Part shown: positions 61,956 to 64,000 of the stretch, piece by piece
Layout: each line of letters begins with the position of its first letter
How positions within the stretch are numbered: position 1 is the first letter of the stretch
Source of the DNA: Bacillus infantis NRRL B-14911
Lineage (GTDB): Bacteria > Bacillota > Bacilli > Bacillales > Cytobacillaceae
Assembly (NCBI RefSeq): GCF_000473245.1
Contig: NC_022524.1
Location: 3,496,501-3,560,500 of the forward strand
Direction: 5' to 3'
DNA: 64,000 bases
The notes under the pieces: model-generated
Database searches by the model: none
What the model was told of the DNA's origin: nothing
Seen by the model: only the letters and a program-made list of their open reading frames with translations
Position numbers and translations under genes: made by a program

Positions 61956-62729
61956 TTAAATGACTTTCGCTTCAGTGTGAAGAAGGCTGACAAGCTCTTT
62001 GACCTGGTCTTCAAGGTCGCCTTCCAGCACTTTACCGGCTTCCTTCTTCGGAGGGAGATATATTTCGATCGTCTTTGTCTTCGCCTCTACATCATCTTCT
62101 TCAAGGTCAAGATCATCCAGCTCAAGCTCCTCAAGCGGCTTTTTCTTCGCCTTCATGATTCCCGGCAGAGAAGGATATCTCGGTTCATTCAAGCCCTGCT
62201 GAGCTGTAGCGAGAAGAGGAAGGCTTGTTTCAATCACTTCAGAATCACCTTCAACATCCCGGACAATCGTTGCTGTTGTACCGCTGATGTCCAGTTTCGT
62301 GATAGTAGTGATATAAGGGATATCCAGCAGCTCTGCGACACGGGGGCCAACCTGGCCTGAGCCGCCGTCAATGGCCACATTTCCTGCCAGGATCAAATCG
62401 GCTTCTTTGTCCTTTAAGTATTCGGACAGGATCTTGGCTGTTGTGAACTGGTCTCCGGCTTCCACATCATCTTCCGTGTTGATCAGTACCGCTTTGTCAG
62501 CTCCCATCGCAAGTGCGGTCCGGAGCTGCTTTTCAGCTTCCTCCGTGCCTACGGAAATGACCGTGACTTCGCCGCCATGCTCATCCCTCACCTGGATCGC
62601 TTCCTCGACGGCATATTCATCGTACGGGTTAATGATGAATTCTGCGCCATCTTCATTGATCTGTCCGCCCGAAATGGAAATTTTCTCCTCGGTATCAAAG
62701 GTTCTTTTTAATAAAACATAAATGTTCAT
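61956..62729 (-). CDS. etfB: Electron transfer flavoprotein, beta subunit
   Basis: 257 residues binding AMP. Family segments seen: INPYDEYAVEEA, ALAMGADKAVLI, DLILAGNVAIDGGSGQVGPRVAELL and EPRYPSLPGIMKAKKKP. The ATG at 62729 (MNIYVLLKRT) has GGGAGGG six bases upstream; the frame is open a few codons further. Confidence 0.96.
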   Translation of the reverse strand: MNIYVLLKRTFDTEEKISISGGQINEDGAEFIINPYDEYAVEEAIQVRDEHGGEVTVISVGTEEAEKQLRTALAMGADKAVLINTEDDVEAGDQFTTAKILSEYLKDKEADLILAGNVAIDGGSGQVGPRVAELLDIPYITTITKLDISGTTATIVRDVEGDSEVIETSLPLLATAQQGLNEPRYPSLPGIMKAKKKPLEELELDDLDLEEDDVEAKTKTIEIYLPPKKEAGKVLEGDLEDQVKELVSLLHTEAKVI

Positions 62730-62880
62730 TATGTTCCCTCCCAAATTGATAGGTTAGATGAATCGAATAATTGTTTGCGTTTACATTTTAGAAAAAAATA
62801 TCAGTTTAAAAGATTGGGAAAATTCAAGGCGGAGTAAATCCCCAGCCAAGAAGCTGAGGGAAACACTCTCTTTGCAGCAG

Positions 62881-63654
62881 TTATTTTCCTTTAAAAGCAG
62901 GCTCTCTTTTTTCAATGAAAGCCGAGATCCCTTCCTGCCCATCTTCAGAGGCGAACACTTTTCCAAAGAGTTCCGCTTCTTTTTCTACCCCATTATAAAA
63001 CTCAGCATGCTTGGAATGGCTGAGAAGCTCAATTGCCGCTTTCAGCGCAATCGGACTCTTCCTGGCAATTTTCTTTGCCATATTAAACGCATTTTCCAGC
63101 AGCTCTTCTTCAGGGAATGCATGGTTGGCCAAGCCATACTGGACTGCCTGGATGCCTGTGATCGGATCACTTGTGAACAGCATTTCCGCTGCCCGTGCAG
63201 ATCCTACCAGCCTTGGCAGCCGCTGTGTGCCGGCAAAGCCCGGGACAAGACCCAGCTGAAGCTCTGGAAGGCCCAGCTTGGCTGTTTCGGAAACAAGCCT
63301 GAAATGGCAGCCCATGGCAAGCTCGAGGCCCCCTCCAAGCGCAGCTCCGTGAATGGCGGCAATAATCGGCTTCGGAAATGATTCCATCCTTTCGAACAGA
63401 TCCTGGCCGAACTTGCCCAGTTTAGAAAAGTCGCCGCTGGACTCTACCTCTGTAAATTCTTTGATGTCAGCGCCCGCTGAGAAGAAACGGCCTTCCCCAT
63501 GGATGAGGACCACCCTGACCTCGTCAGTTTCTTCAATTTCATCCAATACACCGGAAAGCTCTTTAAGCACGCCGGAAGAAAGTGCATTTGCAGGAGGCCG
63601 GCTGATTGCAATCTCGGCAACCATATCCTGATGCGACCAAGTTAAATACTCCAT
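62881..63654 (-). CDS. ysiB: Enoyl-CoA hydratase (crotonase family)
   Basis: Hydrates trans-2-enoyl-CoA in fatty acid beta-oxidation. The oxyanion-hole segment is FSAGADIKEF, and both catalytic glutamates are present, in LGGGLELAMGC and LGLPELQLGLVPGFAGTQRL. 257 residues. It lies between fadR and etfB on the same strand. The B. subtilis counterpart is YsiB/FadB-like and FadR-regulated. Confidence 0.95.
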   Translation of the reverse strand: MEYLTWSHQDMVAEIAISRPPANALSSGVLKELSGVLDEIEETDEVRVVLIHGEGRFFSAGADIKEFTEVESSGDFSKLGKFGQDLFERMESFPKPIIAAIHGAALGGGLELAMGCHFRLVSETAKLGLPELQLGLVPGFAGTQRLPRLVGSARAAEMLFTSDPITGIQAVQYGLANHAFPEEELLENAFNMAKKIARKSPIALKAAIELLSHSKHAEFYNGVEKEAELFGKVFASEDGQEGISAFIEKREPAFKGK

Positions 63655-63706
63655 GTTTACCCTCCTATAATCGTCGGTTTACTCTTATTATCAGAGTCTG
63701 CCTGCC

Positions 63707-64000
63707 CTAACGGCTGGAACAGCCGTGCACAAGCAGTTTATGGACAGCAGGGGCCAGATCAGTCAGGCTGTACTTTTGGTCGTTCATGACCCAGGTCGTT
63801 ACAGTTTCGTCTATTGTGCCAAAAATCATCTGTCTGGCCAGCCTGATATCAAGCGAGGGTGAAAATTCCCCGGTTTCAATTCCTGATGCAAGTATCTGAT
63901 CGATCGCCTTCAAATAGCCTTTCAGCACGTCATTGATTTTTAAGCGCAAATCCTTATTGGACTGCCTTAATTCAAGCTGGGTGACAATGGCCAGATGGTG
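63707..64000 (-). CDS. fadR: TetR-family fatty acid degradation repressor FadR, 3' part
   Basis: The N-terminal DNA-binding half lies beyond the window; 97 residues of the ligand-binding C-terminal domain remain. AIVTQLELRQSNKDLRLKIN, RLARQMIFGTIDETVTTWVM and LLVHGC closely resemble the B. subtilis FadR (YsiA) C-terminus. FadR represses beta-oxidation genes until long-chain acyl-CoA binds. Position ahead of ysiB-etfBA agrees. Confidence 0.9.
   Translation of the reverse strand, partial: HHLAIVTQLELRQSNKDLRLKINDVLKGYLKAIDQILASGIETGEFSPSLDIRLARQMIFGTIDETVTTWVMNDQKYSLTDLAPAVHKLLVHGCSSR

Noticed and set aside
62758-63381. Plus-strand open frame of about 207 codons
   Set aside because: Covers the 3' part of ysiB on the opposite strand; composition is that of a shadow frame.

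Overview
The window is a chromosomal segment of an endospore-forming Bacillaceae bacterium, probably from the Bacillus/Cytobacillus/Mesobacillus area. The evidence is the gene order: folC-valS, ysxE-spoVID, hemL-B-D-C-X-A, ysxD, ysxC-lonA-lonB-clpX-tig-ysoA, leuDCBA-ilvCHB, ysnB-rdgB-rph-gerM, racE-ysmB-gerE-ysmA, sdhBAC, yslB, lysC, uvrC, trxA, etfAB-ysiB-fadR. This follows one continuous arc of the Bacillus subtilis chromosome. Sporulation genes (ysxE, spoVID, gerM, gerE) and promoters matching the sigF and sigK consensus agree with this. Almost every gene lies on the minus strand.

Layout. 1-6.6 kb is accessory: the 3' end of a surface or pilus-like protein, a convergent secreted von Willebrand A protein, and a membrane GAF-GGDEF diguanylate cyclase. 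6.7-13.9 kb holds folC, valS behind a T-box leader, a small membrane protein, and the spore-coat genes ysxE and spoVID. 14-20.4 kb is the complete hemAXCDBL operon from glutamyl-tRNA to uroporphyrinogen III. 20.6-24.3 kb holds ysxD, an inserted polar amino acid ABC transporter and the ribosome-assembly GTPase ysxC. 24.3-33.4 kb is a proteostasis cluster (lonA, lonB, clpX, tig, ysoA). 33.5-42.8 kb is branched-chain amino acid synthesis, with ilvE upstream and a leucine-specific T-box before ilvBHC-leuABCD. 43.4-51.7 kb holds tRNA-Arg, ysnB, rdgB, rph, gerM, an inserted recQ, racE, ysmB and gerE. 51.9-58.3 kb holds a thioesterase, succinate dehydrogenase, yslB and lysC with a lysine riboswitch. 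58.3-64 kb holds uvrC, trxA, etfAB, an enoyl-CoA hydratase and a fadR partial at the window end.

Regulation that can be read directly: two T-boxes (valS; ilvB with a CUC specifier), a lysine riboswitch, a perfect sigF-type promoter for lonB, a perfect sigK-type promoter for gerE, consensus sigA promoters for valS, lonA, clpX, tig, ilvE, tRNA-Arg, sdhC and lysC, and many intrinsic terminators. Several start codons are best placed at TTG or GTG by the ribosome binding site (spoVID, clpX, gerE, yslB, the ABC lipoprotein, ilvE, rdgB, recQ).

The most unusual content is non-coding. A family of about 125-bp repeat units sits in tandem in two distant intergenic gaps (lonB/lonA and gerM/recQ). Each full unit has a 25-bp hairpin stem with a 7-8 nt loop between conserved ends. 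The stem sequences differ between loci while pairing is kept. Other oddities are a 23-bp perfect inverted repeat inside an 8-bp terminal inverted repeat next to recQ, recurrent small hairpins with a GTCCT loop, a possible attenuator in front of ilvE, and a repeat-bearing candidate small-RNA locus between ilvE and tRNA-Arg. I saw no CRISPR array, no intact insertion sequence, no prophage and no rRNA.
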